Source: Ramlibacter albus (GTDB taxonomy: Bacteria; Pseudomonadota; Gammaproteobacteria; Burkholderiales; Burkholderiaceae_C). Taken from it: DNA of 64,000 bases. The position numbers and the translations under genes are program-made. Shown here piece by piece: positions 41,297 through 50,329 of the stretch. Position 1 is the first letter of the stretch; each line of letters opens with the position of its first letter. The stretch covers positions 62,001 to 126,000 of the forward strand of contig NZ_JACORU010000013.1 in the NCBI RefSeq assembly GCF_014297445.1, given 5' to 3'. A model generated the notes under the pieces. The model did no database searches. It was not told the DNA's origin and was given only the letters and a program-made list of their open reading frames with translations.

Positions 41297-41965
41297 TCAG
41301 GCGAACAGCATGTTGAACGGGGTCATCACAAGGTTGATGAGCCAATAGCCCAGCTCCATCAGCGGCAGCATCCACAGCTTGCTCACCACGCCCGCGATGA
41401 CCAGGCCCATGACGATGAAGAAGCCCCACGGCTCCACGCGCGCGAGCGCGTACGCGGCGCGGTGCGGCAGCAGGCCGACGAGCACGCGCCCGCCGTCCAG
41501 CGGCGGCAGCGGGAAGAGGTTGAACGCCCACATCACCAGGTTGGTCAGGATGCCGGCCTTGGCCATGCCGAGGAAGAAGCGCTCGTTGATGCCGAAGCCG
41601 ACCATCAGCGCGTAGAGCACGGCCCAGAGGATGGCCTGGATGAAGTTGGAGGCGGGGCCCGCGAGCGCCACCCAGATCATGTCGCGCTTGGGGTGGCGCA
41701 GCTGGCTGAAATTGACAGGCACGGGCTTGGCGTAGCCGAACACGAACGCGCCCGCGGTGGCGAAGTAAAGCAGCAGCGGCATCGCGATCGTGCCGATCGG
41801 GTCGATGTGCTTCATCGGGTTGAGCGTGATGCGGCCTTCGGCATAGGCGGTGTTGTCGCCGAAGTGCCGGGCCACGTAGCCGTGCGCGGCCTCGTGCAGG
41901 GTGATCGCGAAGATCACCGGGATCGCGTAGATCGCGACGGTTTGTATGAGGTTGCTGATGTCCAC
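41297..41965 (-). CDS. Site-2 protease-like membrane metalloprotease (M50)
   Basis: This 222-residue membrane protein belongs to the compact M50B rhomboid-unrelated site-2 protease group. The zinc motif is LHEAAH (His24, Glu25, His28) and the third ligand is the Asp of PLPPLDGGRVLVGL. About five or six hydrophobic segments are visible. A GTG start (reading DISNLIQTV next) is chosen because the longer frame would overlap yciO deeply. It lies between yciO and trpS, a neighbourhood common in betaproteobacteria. Substrate unknown. Confidence 0.9.
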   Translation of the reverse strand: MDISNLIQTVAIYAIPVIFAITLHEAAHGYVARHFGDNTAYAEGRITLNPMKHIDPIGTIAMPLLLYFATAGAFVFGYAKPVPVNFSQLRHPKRDMIWVALAGPASNFIQAILWAVLYALMVGFGINERFFLGMAKAGILTNLVMWAFNLFPLPPLDGGRVLVGLLPHRAAYALARVEPWGFFIVMGLVIAGVVSKLWMLPLMELGYWLINLVMTPFNMLFA

Positions 41966-41978
41966 CCAGCTGATTGTC

Positions 41979-42614
41979 TCAGAGCCCCAATGCCTCCCAG
42001 TCGCCACGGCCCTTTCGCAGCAGTACCGCGTCGCCACCCGTGCCCATCGGGGTGAGGTCCACCACCGTCGTCGGCTCATCGGGGCAGGGCCCGGCGCCGA
42101 TCACGCCGGCCAGCTGGTGCTGCAGGCGCCGGCGGATTTCCTCGGGGTCGTTGATCGGCTTCATGTCGAACGGGTCGAGCAGCGTGGTGGCGAGCAGCGG
42201 CGCGCCATGCACGGCGATCAGCTCCTGCAGCACGACGTGGTCCGGCACGCGCAGGCCGATGGTCTTGCGCTGCGGGTGGCTCACGCGGCGCGGCACCTCG
42301 CGCGTGGCTTCGAGGATGAAGGTGTAGGGGCCGGGCGTCGCCGACTTGAGCAAACGGTACTGCTTGTTGTCCACGCGCGCGTAGTTGGCCAGCTCGCTCA
42401 GGTCGCGGCACAACAGCGTGAGGTGGTGCTTCTCGTCCACCCGGCGGATCTCGCGCAGCCGGTCGGCCGCGGCCTTGTCGTCGAGGTGGCACGCGACGGC
42501 GTAGCTCGAATCCGTGGGCACGGCCAGCACGCCGCCCTTGTCCAGCAAGGCGGCGGCCTGCTTCAGCAGCCGCACTTGCGGGTTGGCGGGGTGGATGTCG
42601 AAGTACTGGGCCAT
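41979..42614 (-). CDS. yciO: YciO/Sua5/YrdC-family protein
   Basis: This 211-residue protein matches YciO, a paralogue of the tRNA threonylcarbamoyladenosine enzyme Sua5/TsaC. It begins AQYFDIHPANPQVRLL like YciO and has GGVLAVPTDSSYAVAC, the ATP/carbamate-binding KTIGLRVPDH and a C-terminal PTTVVDL. The start MAQYFDIHP was taken over a longer frame that overlaps the EamA gene. The PHP phosphatase two genes upstream is also a neighbour of yciO in Escherichia coli. Confidence 0.9.
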   Translation of the reverse strand: MAQYFDIHPANPQVRLLKQAAALLDKGGVLAVPTDSSYAVACHLDDKAAADRLREIRRVDEKHHLTLLCRDLSELANYARVDNKQYRLLKSATPGPYTFILEATREVPRRVSHPQRKTIGLRVPDHVVLQELIAVHGAPLLATTLLDPFDMKPINDPEEIRRRLQHQLAGVIGAGPCPDEPTTVVDLTPMGTGGDAVLLRKGRGDWEALGL

Positions 42615-42618
42615 GGCG

Positions 42619-43497
42619 TCACGCGAACCGCCGATTTTCGCGCACCGTGAGCCAGGCGCCACCCGCGCCGCAGATCGCGATGAGCACCATGCCGAACATG
42701 GACCAGCCGTCGGGCAGGTGCTTGAACACGAGCCAGCCGCCGAGCATGCTGAAGGCGATCTGCGAATACAGGTACGGCGTGAGCGCGCTCGCCGGCGCCT
42801 TGTGGTACGCCAGCACCAGCAGGAAGTGGCCCACCGTGCCCATGAGGCCCATGAAGCCGAGCCCGGCCCACAGCCACGGGTCGGGGAGCTGGGTCCAGAC
42901 GAAGGGCAGCCCCAGCGTCGCGATCAGCGTGCCGGTCCAGCCGGTGTAGAGGTGTGTCGTCAGCGGGTCTTCGGTGCGCGCGAGCTGGCTCGTGATCACC
43001 TGGAACCAGGTGTTGCTCGCCACCAGCACCAGCGGCAGCAGGCTGGCCCAGGTGAAGGCCTCGCCGCCGGGGCGGATGATGATCAGCGTGCCGACGAAGC
43101 CGCCGGCCACCAGCGCCCAGCGCGTGGGCGACACGTGCTCCTTCAGGCGCGTCGCGGCCATCAGCGTGACGGCCAGCGGGGTGATCATCACGATCGCGGT
43201 GAACTCGCCCACCGGCATGAAGCGCAGCGAGGCGAACGCGAGCAGGCTCGACACCAAGAGCAGCACGCCGCGCAGCAGCTGGAAGGGCAGGTGCTGGGTG
43301 CGCAGCACGCGCTTGCCGCGCAGGGGAATGACGACGGCCGTGGTGGCCAGCGCCTGGAACGCGTAGCGGAACCACAGTGCCATCAGCAATGGCACGAACG
43401 GGCTGACGGCCTTGGTGGTGGTGTCGAGGGCGGAGAAGCACGCGCAGGCGCCGATGGCGAGGCCGATGCCCGCCAGCACCTTGTGGTGGACCGTCAC
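42619..43497 (-). CDS. EamA/DMT-family permease
   Basis: This 292-residue inner-membrane protein has about ten transmembrane segments in two EamA repeats, the layout of drug/metabolite exporters. Visible are the first-repeat ALWFRYAFQALATTAVV with the conserved Arg and second-repeat GFMGLMGTVGHFLLVLAYHK. The GTG start overlaps the stop of the PHP gene (GTGA), so the two are coupled. Transported compound unknown. A second EamA permease of similar layout is at 59698-60552. Confidence 0.87.
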   Translation of the reverse strand: MTVHHKVLAGIGLAIGACACFSALDTTTKAVSPFVPLLMALWFRYAFQALATTAVVIPLRGKRVLRTQHLPFQLLRGVLLLVSSLLAFASLRFMPVGEFTAIVMITPLAVTLMAATRLKEHVSPTRWALVAGGFVGTLIIIRPGGEAFTWASLLPLVLVASNTWFQVITSQLARTEDPLTTHLYTGWTGTLIATLGLPFVWTQLPDPWLWAGLGFMGLMGTVGHFLLVLAYHKAPASALTPYLYSQIAFSMLGGWLVFKHLPDGWSMFGMVLIAICGAGGAWLTVRENRRFA

Positions 43498-44345
43498 TGG
43501 ATGCGGTCGGCCAGCAGCTCCCACACCGGCGTGAGCTCGCCGGGCAGGAAGGGCAGCTGGCCCAGGTCGGTGTGGCTCTCGCCGGGGCTGTGGAAGTCGC
43601 TGCCGCGCGAGGCCGCGAGACCGAACTCCTTGGCGACGTCGGCGTACTTCACGTACTCCGCCGCCGTATGGCTGCCCGTGACCACCTCCACGCCCTGGCC
43701 GCCATGGGCCTTGAACTCGTGGAAGAGCGCGTATTCCTCGTTGGCGGTGAACTTGTAGCGGGCCGGGTGCGCGACCACCGCGATGCCGCCGGCCTGCGTG
43801 ATCCACGCCACCGCGTCCTTCAGGTTCGCCCAGCGGTGCGGCACGAAGCCGGGCTTGCCTTCGGTGAGGTAGCGGCGGAACACCTCGTTGGTGTCCTTGC
43901 AAACGCCCGTCTCGACAAGGAAGCGCGCGAAGTGCGTGCGCGAGATGAGCGCGGGGTTGCCCACGTACTTCAGCGCGCCTTCGTAGGCGTCCTTGATGCC
44001 CACTTGCGCGAGCCCCTCGGCGATCTCCTTGGCGCGCGGGCCGCGGCCGTCGCGCGTCTGCAGCAGGCCTTCGTGCATGCGCTCGTCGTCGGCGTCGAAG
44101 CCCAGGCCGACGATGTGCACCGTCTCGCCCGCGAAGGTGACGGAGATCTCGGTGCCGGTGAGGTATTTGAGGCCGTTCGCATGCGCCGCCGCCAAGGCCC
44201 GCTTCTGGCCGCCGATCTCGTCATGGTCGGTCAGCGCCCACAGCTCCACCCCGTTGGCGGCCGCGCGTGCGGCCAGGTCCTCCGGCGTCAGCGTGCCGTC
44301 GGAGACCACGGAGTGGCAATGCAGGTCGGCGTTGAGGATGGCCAC
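43494..44345 (-). CDS. PHP-domain phosphoesterase (RNase AM/YciV-like)
   Basis: This 283-residue protein has the PHP metal-binding motifs: NADLHCHSVVSDG at residues 5-17, ALTDHDEIGG, GTEIS, VVAHPARY and SRGSDFHSPGE. The family member YciV/TrpH of Escherichia coli (RNase AM) is a 5'-3' exonuclease that also removes the 3' phosphate of 3',5'-nucleoside bisphosphates. Length and motif order match. It is first in a coupled run with the EamA permease, yciO, the M50 protease and trpS. Confidence 0.9.
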   Translation of the reverse strand: MAILNADLHCHSVVSDGTLTPEDLAARAAANGVELWALTDHDEIGGQKRALAAAHANGLKYLTGTEISVTFAGETVHIVGLGFDADDERMHEGLLQTRDGRGPRAKEIAEGLAQVGIKDAYEGALKYVGNPALISRTHFARFLVETGVCKDTNEVFRRYLTEGKPGFVPHRWANLKDAVAWITQAGGIAVVAHPARYKFTANEEYALFHEFKAHGGQGVEVVTGSHTAAEYVKYADVAKEFGLAASRGSDFHSPGESHTDLGQLPFLPGELTPVWELLADRIQ

Positions 44346-44364
44346 GCCCTGATTCTGTCATGCC

Positions 44365-45009
44365 TCAGTTCAGGGCGCCCGCCTGCCGCACGATGTCGTG
44401 GCCGGTCGCAAGGGCACACTCGATGCACGCCTTGAGGCCCTCCACCAGCTCGGCGAGCGGCATCGAGGGCTGGCCCTGCTCCGGCAGCCAGGGCACGTGG
44501 ATGAGGCCGGCGCGCACGTCGCGCAGGGCCGGGTCGGTCTCCAGCTCGTGCATGAGGCCGTAGAACAGGTGGTTGCAGACGAAGGTGCCCGCGGTCTGGG
44601 ACACTTCCGCGTGGATGCCGCGAAGCTGCAGCTCGGTGAGCATGGCCTTGATCGGCAGCCGCGTGAAATAGGCCGCGGGGCCACCGGGCACCACGGGCGT
44701 ATCCACCGGTTGCGCGCCGCTGTTGTCGGGGATGCGCGCGTCGTTCACGTTGATGGCCACGCGCTCGAGCGAGATCGCCGCTCGTCCGCCCGCCTGCCCG
44801 GTGGCCAGGACCAGCGTAGGCTTGTGCTGTCGCAACAAGTCGCGCATCGCTTGCAGGGCGGCGCCGAAGACGGTGGGAACCTGTGCACCTATGACTTCAT
44901 GCCCGGCTACAGTGGTGCCGTGCAGGGCGGCCACGGCCATCCAGCTGGGGTTGACGGCCTGCCCGCCGAACGGGTCGAAACCCGTGAGGAGAACGCGCTT
45001 TCGGGGCAT
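44365..45009 (-). CDS. pcp: Pyroglutamyl-peptidase I
   Basis: This 214-residue cysteine peptidase removes N-terminal pyroglutamate from peptides. The catalytic triad is visible: Glu82 in SLERVAIN, Cys145 in TAGTFVCNHLFY and His171 in LIHVPWLPEQ. The N-terminal LLTGFDPFGG is the family opening. It is a cytosolic enzyme of usual length. It diverges from the ypfJ-type protease at 45037, with only 27 bases between the starts. Since the window also has oxoprolinase-family genes, it could feed 5-oxoproline to them (speculative). Confidence 0.94.
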   Translation of the reverse strand: MPRKRVLLTGFDPFGGQAVNPSWMAVAALHGTTVAGHEVIGAQVPTVFGAALQAMRDLLRQHKPTLVLATGQAGGRAAISLERVAINVNDARIPDNSGAQPVDTPVVPGGPAAYFTRLPIKAMLTELQLRGIHAEVSQTAGTFVCNHLFYGLMHELETDPALRDVRAGLIHVPWLPEQGQPSMPLAELVEGLKACIECALATGHDIVRQAGALN

Positions 45010-45036
45010 GCCGGCACTTTAAAGGAGAGACACACC

Positions 45037-45897
45037 ATGCGCTGGGAAGGCAACCGGGAATCGGGCAACGTCGAGGACATGCGCAGCGGCGGCGGGGGCT
45101 TCGGCATCGGCGGCGGCACCATCGGCATCGGCACGATCGTCATCGCGCTGATCGGGGGCGCCATCTTCGGCATCAACCCGCTCACCATCCTCGGCGTGCT
45201 GTCGGGCGGCGGGGCGCCGCAGCAGCAGGAGGCGCATGCGCCTCCGGCCAACGACGTGCAGGCGAAATTCGTCTCGACCGTGCTGGCCAACACCGAGGAC
45301 GTGTGGAAGGAGCTGTTCGCCAAGGGCGGGGCCACCTACCAGGAGCCCAAGCTCGTGCTCTTCCGCGGCGCGGTGCGCACGGGTTGCGGCGCGGGGCAGG
45401 CGGCCATGGGCCCGTTCTACTGCCCGGCGGACCGGAAGGTCTACATCGACCTGGGCTTCTACGACGTGCTGAGCCAGCGCCTGGGCGCACCGGGCGAGTT
45501 CGCCCGCGCGTACGTGATCGCGCACGAGGTCGGGCACCACGTGCAGAACCTGCTGGGCGTGTCCGAGCGCGCCGAGCAGCTTCGTGCCCGCGCGGGCAGC
45601 GAGGCGCAGGCCAATGCGATCTCCGTGCGCGTGGAACTGCAGGCGGATTGCTATGCCGGCATCTGGGCGCACTACTCCCAGCAGTCCAAGCAGTGGCTGG
45701 AGCCGGGCGACATCGAGGCCGCGATGAACGCCGCGCAAAAGATCGGCGACGACACGCTGTCGCGGTCCTCGGGCCGCGCCGCCGTGCCGGAAAGCTTCAC
45801 CCACGGCAGCAGCGAACAGCGCGTGCGCTGGTTCAACACCGGGTGGAAGACGGGCAACATCAAGGCTTGCGACACCTTCAGCACGCGCAGCCTGTAG
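45037..45897 (+). CDS. ypfJ: Neutral zinc metallopeptidase (YpfJ family)
   Basis: This 286-residue protein matches the YpfJ/KPN_02809 family. A glycine-rich N terminus (GGGFGIGGGTIGIGTIV) leads into one transmembrane segment (about 30-45). The zinc motif HEVGHH lies at residues 163-168, with a likely third ligand in VELQADCYAGIWA. The family is widespread and membrane-anchored with an extracytoplasmic domain, but its substrate is unknown. AAAGGAGAG gives a strong ribosome site before the ATG. Confidence 0.9.
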   Translation: MRWEGNRESGNVEDMRSGGGGFGIGGGTIGIGTIVIALIGGAIFGINPLTILGVLSGGGAPQQQEAHAPPANDVQAKFVSTVLANTEDVWKELFAKGGATYQEPKLVLFRGAVRTGCGAGQAAMGPFYCPADRKVYIDLGFYDVLSQRLGAPGEFARAYVIAHEVGHHVQNLLGVSERAEQLRARAGSEAQANAISVRVELQADCYAGIWAHYSQQSKQWLEPGDIEAAMNAAQKIGDDTLSRSSGRAAVPESFTHGSSEQRVRWFNTGWKTGNIKACDTFSTRSL

Positions 45898-45923
45898 CTA
45901 CTCCGGGTTAGTTGTTTCAAGCG

Positions 45924-45953
45924 CCCGCCTTGTCGTAGTGCGACAATGGCGGG
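45924..45953 (+). other. Strong hairpin in the 5' region of rhlE
   Basis: CCCGCCTTGTCG (45924-45935) pairs with CGACAA-T-GGCGGG (45941-45953) over 12 base pairs with one bulged T and a TAGTG loop. The hairpin ends seven bases before the rhlE ATG and covers the place of a Shine-Dalgarno. Without a T run it is a poor terminator, so control of rhlE translation is an alternative. Confidence 0.5.
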
Positions 45954-45960
45954 TTGACCT

Positions 45961-47364
45961 ATGACCGCATCCTTCTCCAACCTCTCGCTGGCTGAGCCGC
46001 TGGCACGTGCCGTGGCCGAAATGGGCTACGAGACGATGACGCCGATCCAGGCGCAGGCGATCCCCGTGGTGCTCGCCGGCCGCGACGTGATGGGCGCCGC
46101 GCAGACGGGCACCGGCAAGACGGCCGCCTTCTCGCTGCCGCTGCTGCAGCGCATGCTCAAGCACGAGAACACCTCCACCTCGCCCGCGCGGCACCCCGTG
46201 CGCGCGCTGGTGCTGCTGCCCACGCGCGAGCTCGCGGACCAGGTGGCGCAGCAGGTGAAGCTCTACTCCAAGTACACCAACCTGCGCAGCGCGGTGGTGT
46301 TCGGCGGCATGGACATGAAGCCGCAGACGGCCGAGCTGAAGAAGGGCGTGGAAGTGCTCGTCGCCACGCCGGGCCGCCTGCTGGACCACATCGAAGCCAA
46401 GAACGCCGTGCTCAACCAGGTGGAGTACGTGGTGCTCGACGAGGCGGACCGCATGCTGGACATCGGCTTCCTGCCGGACCTGCAGCGCATCCTGTCGTAC
46501 CTGCCCAAGCAGCGCACCACGCTGCTGTTCTCCGCGACTTTCTCGCCCGAGATCAAGCGGCTGGCCAACAGCTACCTGAACGACCCGGTGACGATCGAAG
46601 TGGCGCGGCCCAATGCGACCGCCTCCACCGTCGAACAGCACTTCTTCAGCGTGCTGGAGGACGACAAGCGCCGCGCGCTCAAGCAGGTGATCCGCCAGCG
46701 CGGCATCACGCAGGCCTTCGTGTTCGTCAACAGCAAGCTCGGTTGCGCGCGCCTCGCGCGTTCGCTGGAGCGCGACGGCCTCAAGGCCGTGGCGATGCAC
46801 GGCGACAAGAGCCAGGACGAGCGCCTCAAGGCGCTCGATGCTTTCAAGCGGGGCGAGGTCGACCTGCTGGTGGCCACCGACGTCGCGGCGCGCGGCCTCG
46901 ACATCAAGGACGTGCCGGCGGTGTTCAACTACGACGTGCCGTTCAACGCCGAGGACTACGTGCACCGCATCGGCCGCACGGGCCGCGCGGGCGCGACGGG
47001 CAATGCGATCACGCTGGTCACGCGCGACGACACGCGCCTGGTGAGCGACATCGAGAAGCTGCTGAAGAAGAAGTTCGAGATCGAGCCGATCGAGTTCGAC
47101 GAGGAGCGCCCGCGCGGGCGCATCAACGACGGGCGCCGCTTCTACCGCGAGGTGGAGGAGAAGGGCGACCCGCGCGACTACCTCGACAAGCGCGCCGAGC
47201 CGCGCAACGTGGCGCCGCCGAAGGACCCGTTCTTCGACCAGCCGTACGAGACCCCCGAGCGCGAAGCCGCGCCCACGTGGGAAGCGGCGCAGAAGCCGGC
47301 GCGCGTGTCGGCGAACATCAAGCCGAAGCGCAAGGTGGCGGCGCTGTTCAAGTCGGCGTCCTGA
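45961..47364 (+). CDS. rhlE: DEAD-box RNA helicase (RhlE type)
   Basis: This 467-residue ATP-dependent RNA helicase has the Q motif MTPIQAQAIPV, Walker A AQTGTGKT (residues 47-54), DEAD at 160-163, LLFSATFS and HRIGRTGRAG. A basic C-terminal tail (KPARVSANIKPKRKVAALFK) follows the core, as in RhlE proteins that act in ribosome assembly and RNA decay. No Shine-Dalgarno precedes the ATG and a strong hairpin ends seven bases upstream. It converges directly on apaH, with adjacent stop codons. Confidence 0.93.
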   Translation: MTASFSNLSLAEPLARAVAEMGYETMTPIQAQAIPVVLAGRDVMGAAQTGTGKTAAFSLPLLQRMLKHENTSTSPARHPVRALVLLPTRELADQVAQQVKLYSKYTNLRSAVVFGGMDMKPQTAELKKGVEVLVATPGRLLDHIEAKNAVLNQVEYVVLDEADRMLDIGFLPDLQRILSYLPKQRTTLLFSATFSPEIKRLANSYLNDPVTIEVARPNATASTVEQHFFSVLEDDKRRALKQVIRQRGITQAFVFVNSKLGCARLARSLERDGLKAVAMHGDKSQDERLKALDAFKRGEVDLLVATDVAARGLDIKDVPAVFNYDVPFNAEDYVHRIGRTGRAGATGNAITLVTRDDTRLVSDIEKLLKKKFEIEPIEFDEERPRGRINDGRRFYREVEEKGDPRDYLDKRAEPRNVAPPKDPFFDQPYETPEREAAPTWEAAQKPARVSANIKPKRKVAALFKSAS

Positions 47365-48186
47365 TCACTCGCCGGGCGCCTGTGCCTGCTCGCAGTTCAC
47401 CTGCAGCAGGCGGTCGGTGCCGATCTCCAGCGCACTGAGGCAACCGCCCCACACGCACCCCGTGTCCAGCGACACGATGTCGGGCCGGTTCAGGTACCCC
47501 AACGTGGACCAGTGACCGAATGCGATGCGCACGTTGGCGGTCTTGCGCCCCGGCACGTCGAACCACGGCAGGTAACCCGCGGGCGCGGCGGCCAACCCCC
47601 CGCTCGCCTTGAGGTCCATGCGGCCTTCCGGCGTGCAGAAACGCAACCGCGTCAGCGCATTCACGATCACGCGCAGCCGCGCCGGCCCCTCGAGCGAGTC
47701 GTCCCACTGCGCGGGCTCGTTGCCGTACATCAATGGCAGGAAAGCCGCGAGCTCGGGCCCGCGCAGCACGGCCTCCACTTCGGCCGCAAGCGACAGCACC
47801 TGCTCCAGCGACCACTGCGGCAACACACCGCCATGCACCATCAGCAAGCCATGCGCATGGATCGCCATGTCCTGCTGCCGCAGCCATGCGAGCATCGCTT
47901 CACGGTCGGCCGCCTGCAGCACCGAATCCATCGTGTCGTTGCGATGCGGCGGCCGCACGCCGTGCGCCACCGCCAGCAGGCTCAGGTCGTGATTGCCGAG
48001 CAGGCATTTCGCGGCGCCGCCATACGCCATCAGCCGTCGCACGACAGCCGCCGACTCGGGCCCGCGGTTCACGAGGTCACCGAGCATGTACACCGTGTCG
48101 CGGCTCGGCGAAAAGCCGATCTCCGCCAGCAGCCGCCCGAGCGCGCCGTCGCAGCCCTGCACGTCGCCGATCAGGTAGTTGGGCAT
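47365..48186 (-). CDS. apaH: Symmetrical bis(5'-nucleosyl)-tetraphosphatase
   Basis: This 273-residue enzyme hydrolyses Ap4A to two ADP and belongs to the calcineurin-like phosphoesterases. Metal motifs are LIGDVQG near the N terminus, MLGDLVNRGPES, LLGNHDL and MVHGGVLP. SLDTGCVWGG at the C-terminal part is typical of ApaH. The start MPNYLIGD was chosen because relatives begin there. It diverges from the CBS-domain protein at 48249, with 62 bases between the starts. Confidence 0.93.
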   Translation of the reverse strand: MPNYLIGDVQGCDGALGRLLAEIGFSPSRDTVYMLGDLVNRGPESAAVVRRLMAYGGAAKCLLGNHDLSLLAVAHGVRPPHRNDTMDSVLQAADREAMLAWLRQQDMAIHAHGLLMVHGGVLPQWSLEQVLSLAAEVEAVLRGPELAAFLPLMYGNEPAQWDDSLEGPARLRVIVNALTRLRFCTPEGRMDLKASGGLAAAPAGYLPWFDVPGRKTANVRIAFGHWSTLGYLNRPDIVSLDTGCVWGGCLSALEIGTDRLLQVNCEQAQAPGE

Positions 48187-48248
48187 CGGGGTCCTGCGGC
48201 TGGGATACAGTGCGGCATCACCCGATTCTGTCCGATCCACCGCCCGCA

Positions 48249-49556
48249 ATGGATTTCCTGCTGATCGCGCTGCTCACCTTGCTGAACGGGGCGTTCGCCA
48301 TGTCGGAGATGTCGCTGGCGGCCAGCCGCAAGGCACGCCTGGGGGCGATGGCCGAAAGCGGCGACAAGGGCGCCGCCGCGGCGATGGAGCTGATGGAGCA
48401 CCCCACGCGCTTCCTCTCCACCGTGCAGGTGGGCATCACCTCCATCGGCATGCTCAACGGCATCGTGGGCGAGGCGGCGTTCAGCGACGACCTCGCGAAG
48501 TGGCTCGCGAGCTTCGGGCTCGCGCCGAAGGCGTCGGGCATCGCGGCCACCTTCATCGTGGTGGTCTGCATCACCTACGTGACGATCATCTTCGGCGAGC
48601 TGGTGCCCAAGCGCATCGGCCAGCTCTACCCCGAGCAGGTGGCCCGCTGGATGGCCAAGCCCATGGGCTGGGTGGCCAAGGGCGCAGCGCCCTTCGTGAA
48701 GCTGCTGTCCGCGTCCACGAGCGCCGTGCTGAAGCTGCTGCGCATCGACACCACGCAGTCGCGCGGCATGACCGAAGAGGAGATCGCGCACAGCCTGGAG
48801 GAAGGCGTGGACGCCGGCGTGATCGAGGAGCACGAGCACCAGATGGTGCGCAACGTGTTCCACCTCGACGACCGGCCGCTCACCTCCATGATGGTCCCGC
48901 GCGGCGACATCACCTGGTTCGACATCAACACGCCCGTTGCCGATTGCCTGAAGCGCGCCGGCCAGGACGAGGAGGCGCACTCCTGGTACCCGGTGTGCCG
49001 CGGCTCGCTCGACGACGTGGTGGGCGTGGTGAGCATCGCCAAGCTGCTCGCCCTGGGGCCCACGACGGAGGGCACGGTGGAGCCGCACGTCCAGCCGGCG
49101 CTCTTCGTGCCCGAAACGCTCACCGGCATGGAACTGCTGGAGCAGTTCCGCATGCGCGCCGCTCGCATGGTGTTCGTGGTGGACGAATACGGCGTGGTGC
49201 AGGGCCTGATGACGCCGCACGACCTGCTCGAGGCGATCACCGGCGAGCTGCAGCCCGAGGCCCACATCGAGGCCTGGGCGACGCGCCGCGAGGACGGCAG
49301 CTGGCTGCTGGACGGCCTGATGCCCGTGGCGGAGCTCAAGGCCCGCCTGGAGATCAAGGAGTTGCCGGAAGAGGACAAGGGGCGGTACAACACGCTCGCG
49401 GGCCTGCTGATGGCGGTGACGGGGCGGCTGCCCACGACGGGCGAGCGCATCGACTGCGGCGAGTGGACCTTCGAGGTGGTGGACCTGGACGGCAAGCGCA
49501 TCGACAAGGTGCTGGCCGTCGCCGCCCCCAAGGACACGAAGGCGGAACACGAGTAG
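48249..49556 (+). CDS. Hemolysin/CorC-family CBS-domain membrane protein
   Basis: This 435-residue protein has an N-terminal DUF21 (CNNM) membrane domain (NGAFAMSEMSLAASRKARLG and about four transmembrane segments up to residue 150), a pair of CBS domains (about 200-330, including MMVPRGDITWFD and VVDEYGVVQGLMTPHDLLE) and a C-terminal CorC/HlyC domain (NTLAGLLMAVTGRLPTTGER). Relatives transport or sense Mg2+/Co2+ or act in sodium exchange. SapC follows after 11 bases and may be on the same transcript. Confidence 0.92.
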   Translation: MDFLLIALLTLLNGAFAMSEMSLAASRKARLGAMAESGDKGAAAAMELMEHPTRFLSTVQVGITSIGMLNGIVGEAAFSDDLAKWLASFGLAPKASGIAATFIVVVCITYVTIIFGELVPKRIGQLYPEQVARWMAKPMGWVAKGAAPFVKLLSASTSAVLKLLRIDTTQSRGMTEEEIAHSLEEGVDAGVIEEHEHQMVRNVFHLDDRPLTSMMVPRGDITWFDINTPVADCLKRAGQDEEAHSWYPVCRGSLDDVVGVVSIAKLLALGPTTEGTVEPHVQPALFVPETLTGMELLEQFRMRAARMVFVVDEYGVVQGLMTPHDLLEAITGELQPEAHIEAWATRREDGSWLLDGLMPVAELKARLEIKELPEEDKGRYNTLAGLLMAVTGRLPTTGERIDCGEWTFEVVDLDGKRIDKVLAVAAPKDTKAEHE

Positions 49557-49567
49557 AGGAGCTGGGG

Positions 49568-50329
49568 ATGTCGGACACCATGTACTACGAGAAGCCGGTC
49601 CTGCTGGACCGCGACAAGCACCGCAAGCGGCGGGTGAAGCAGAGCAACAGCTTCGTGTTCGCCAAGAAGGCCAATTCGCTCTACGTCGCGGGCGTGGAGT
49701 TCAACGAGGCGTGCAAGGAATACGCGATCGTGTTCACGCGCGGCGGCAACGGCAAGATCGTGCCGGTCGTCATGCTGGGCCTGCGCGCGCGCGAGAACCT
49801 GTTCGTCGACGACGAGGACCGCTGGACCGGCAAGTACATCCCGGCCTTCGTGCGCCGCTACCCCTTCGTGCTGGCGGAGCTGCCCGGGCAGGCCATGGGC
49901 GTGTGCATCGACGAAGCGTTCGCCGGCCTGAACGACAAGGAAGGCGAGGCGCTCTTCGACGGCAAGGGCAACAACACGCCCTTCCTGCAGAACGCGCTGG
50001 ATTTCCTGCAGCAGTACCAGCGCGAGTACCTGCGCACCGAGGTGTTCTGCCAGCGGCTGGAGCAGTCGGGCCTGCTGATGGAGATGAACGCGAAGGCCGA
50101 CCTCACCGACGGCCGCAGCTTCACCGTGAGCAGCCTGATGGTGGTGGACGAGAAGAAGCTGATCGAACTGCCGGACGCGGCGGCGCTGTCGTTCTTCCGC
50201 AGCGGCGAGCTGCACCTCATTTCGATGCACCTCACGTCGCTGTCGAACATGCGCGTGCTGGTCGACAAGATGGCGGCGCGGCAGACGCCGCTGCAGCCGG
50301 CACCCAAGCCCAAGTCGGCAAAAGCCTAG
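49568..50329 (+). CDS. SapC-family protein
   Basis: This 253-residue protein matches the SapC family, named from a Campylobacter S-layer locus but widespread in proteobacteria with unknown function. The pattern ANSLYVAGVEFNEACKEYAI, the middle RYPFVLAELP and LTDGRSFTVSSLMVVDEKKL are characteristic. There is no signal peptide. GGGG of GCTGGGG precedes the ATG. Its stop shares CTAG with the convergent gene at 50326. Confidence 0.82.
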   Translation: MSDTMYYEKPVLLDRDKHRKRRVKQSNSFVFAKKANSLYVAGVEFNEACKEYAIVFTRGGNGKIVPVVMLGLRARENLFVDDEDRWTGKYIPAFVRRYPFVLAELPGQAMGVCIDEAFAGLNDKEGEALFDGKGNNTPFLQNALDFLQQYQREYLRTEVFCQRLEQSGLLMEMNAKADLTDGRSFTVSSLMVVDEKKLIELPDAAALSFFRSGELHLISMHLTSLSNMRVLVDKMAARQTPLQPAPKPKSAKA

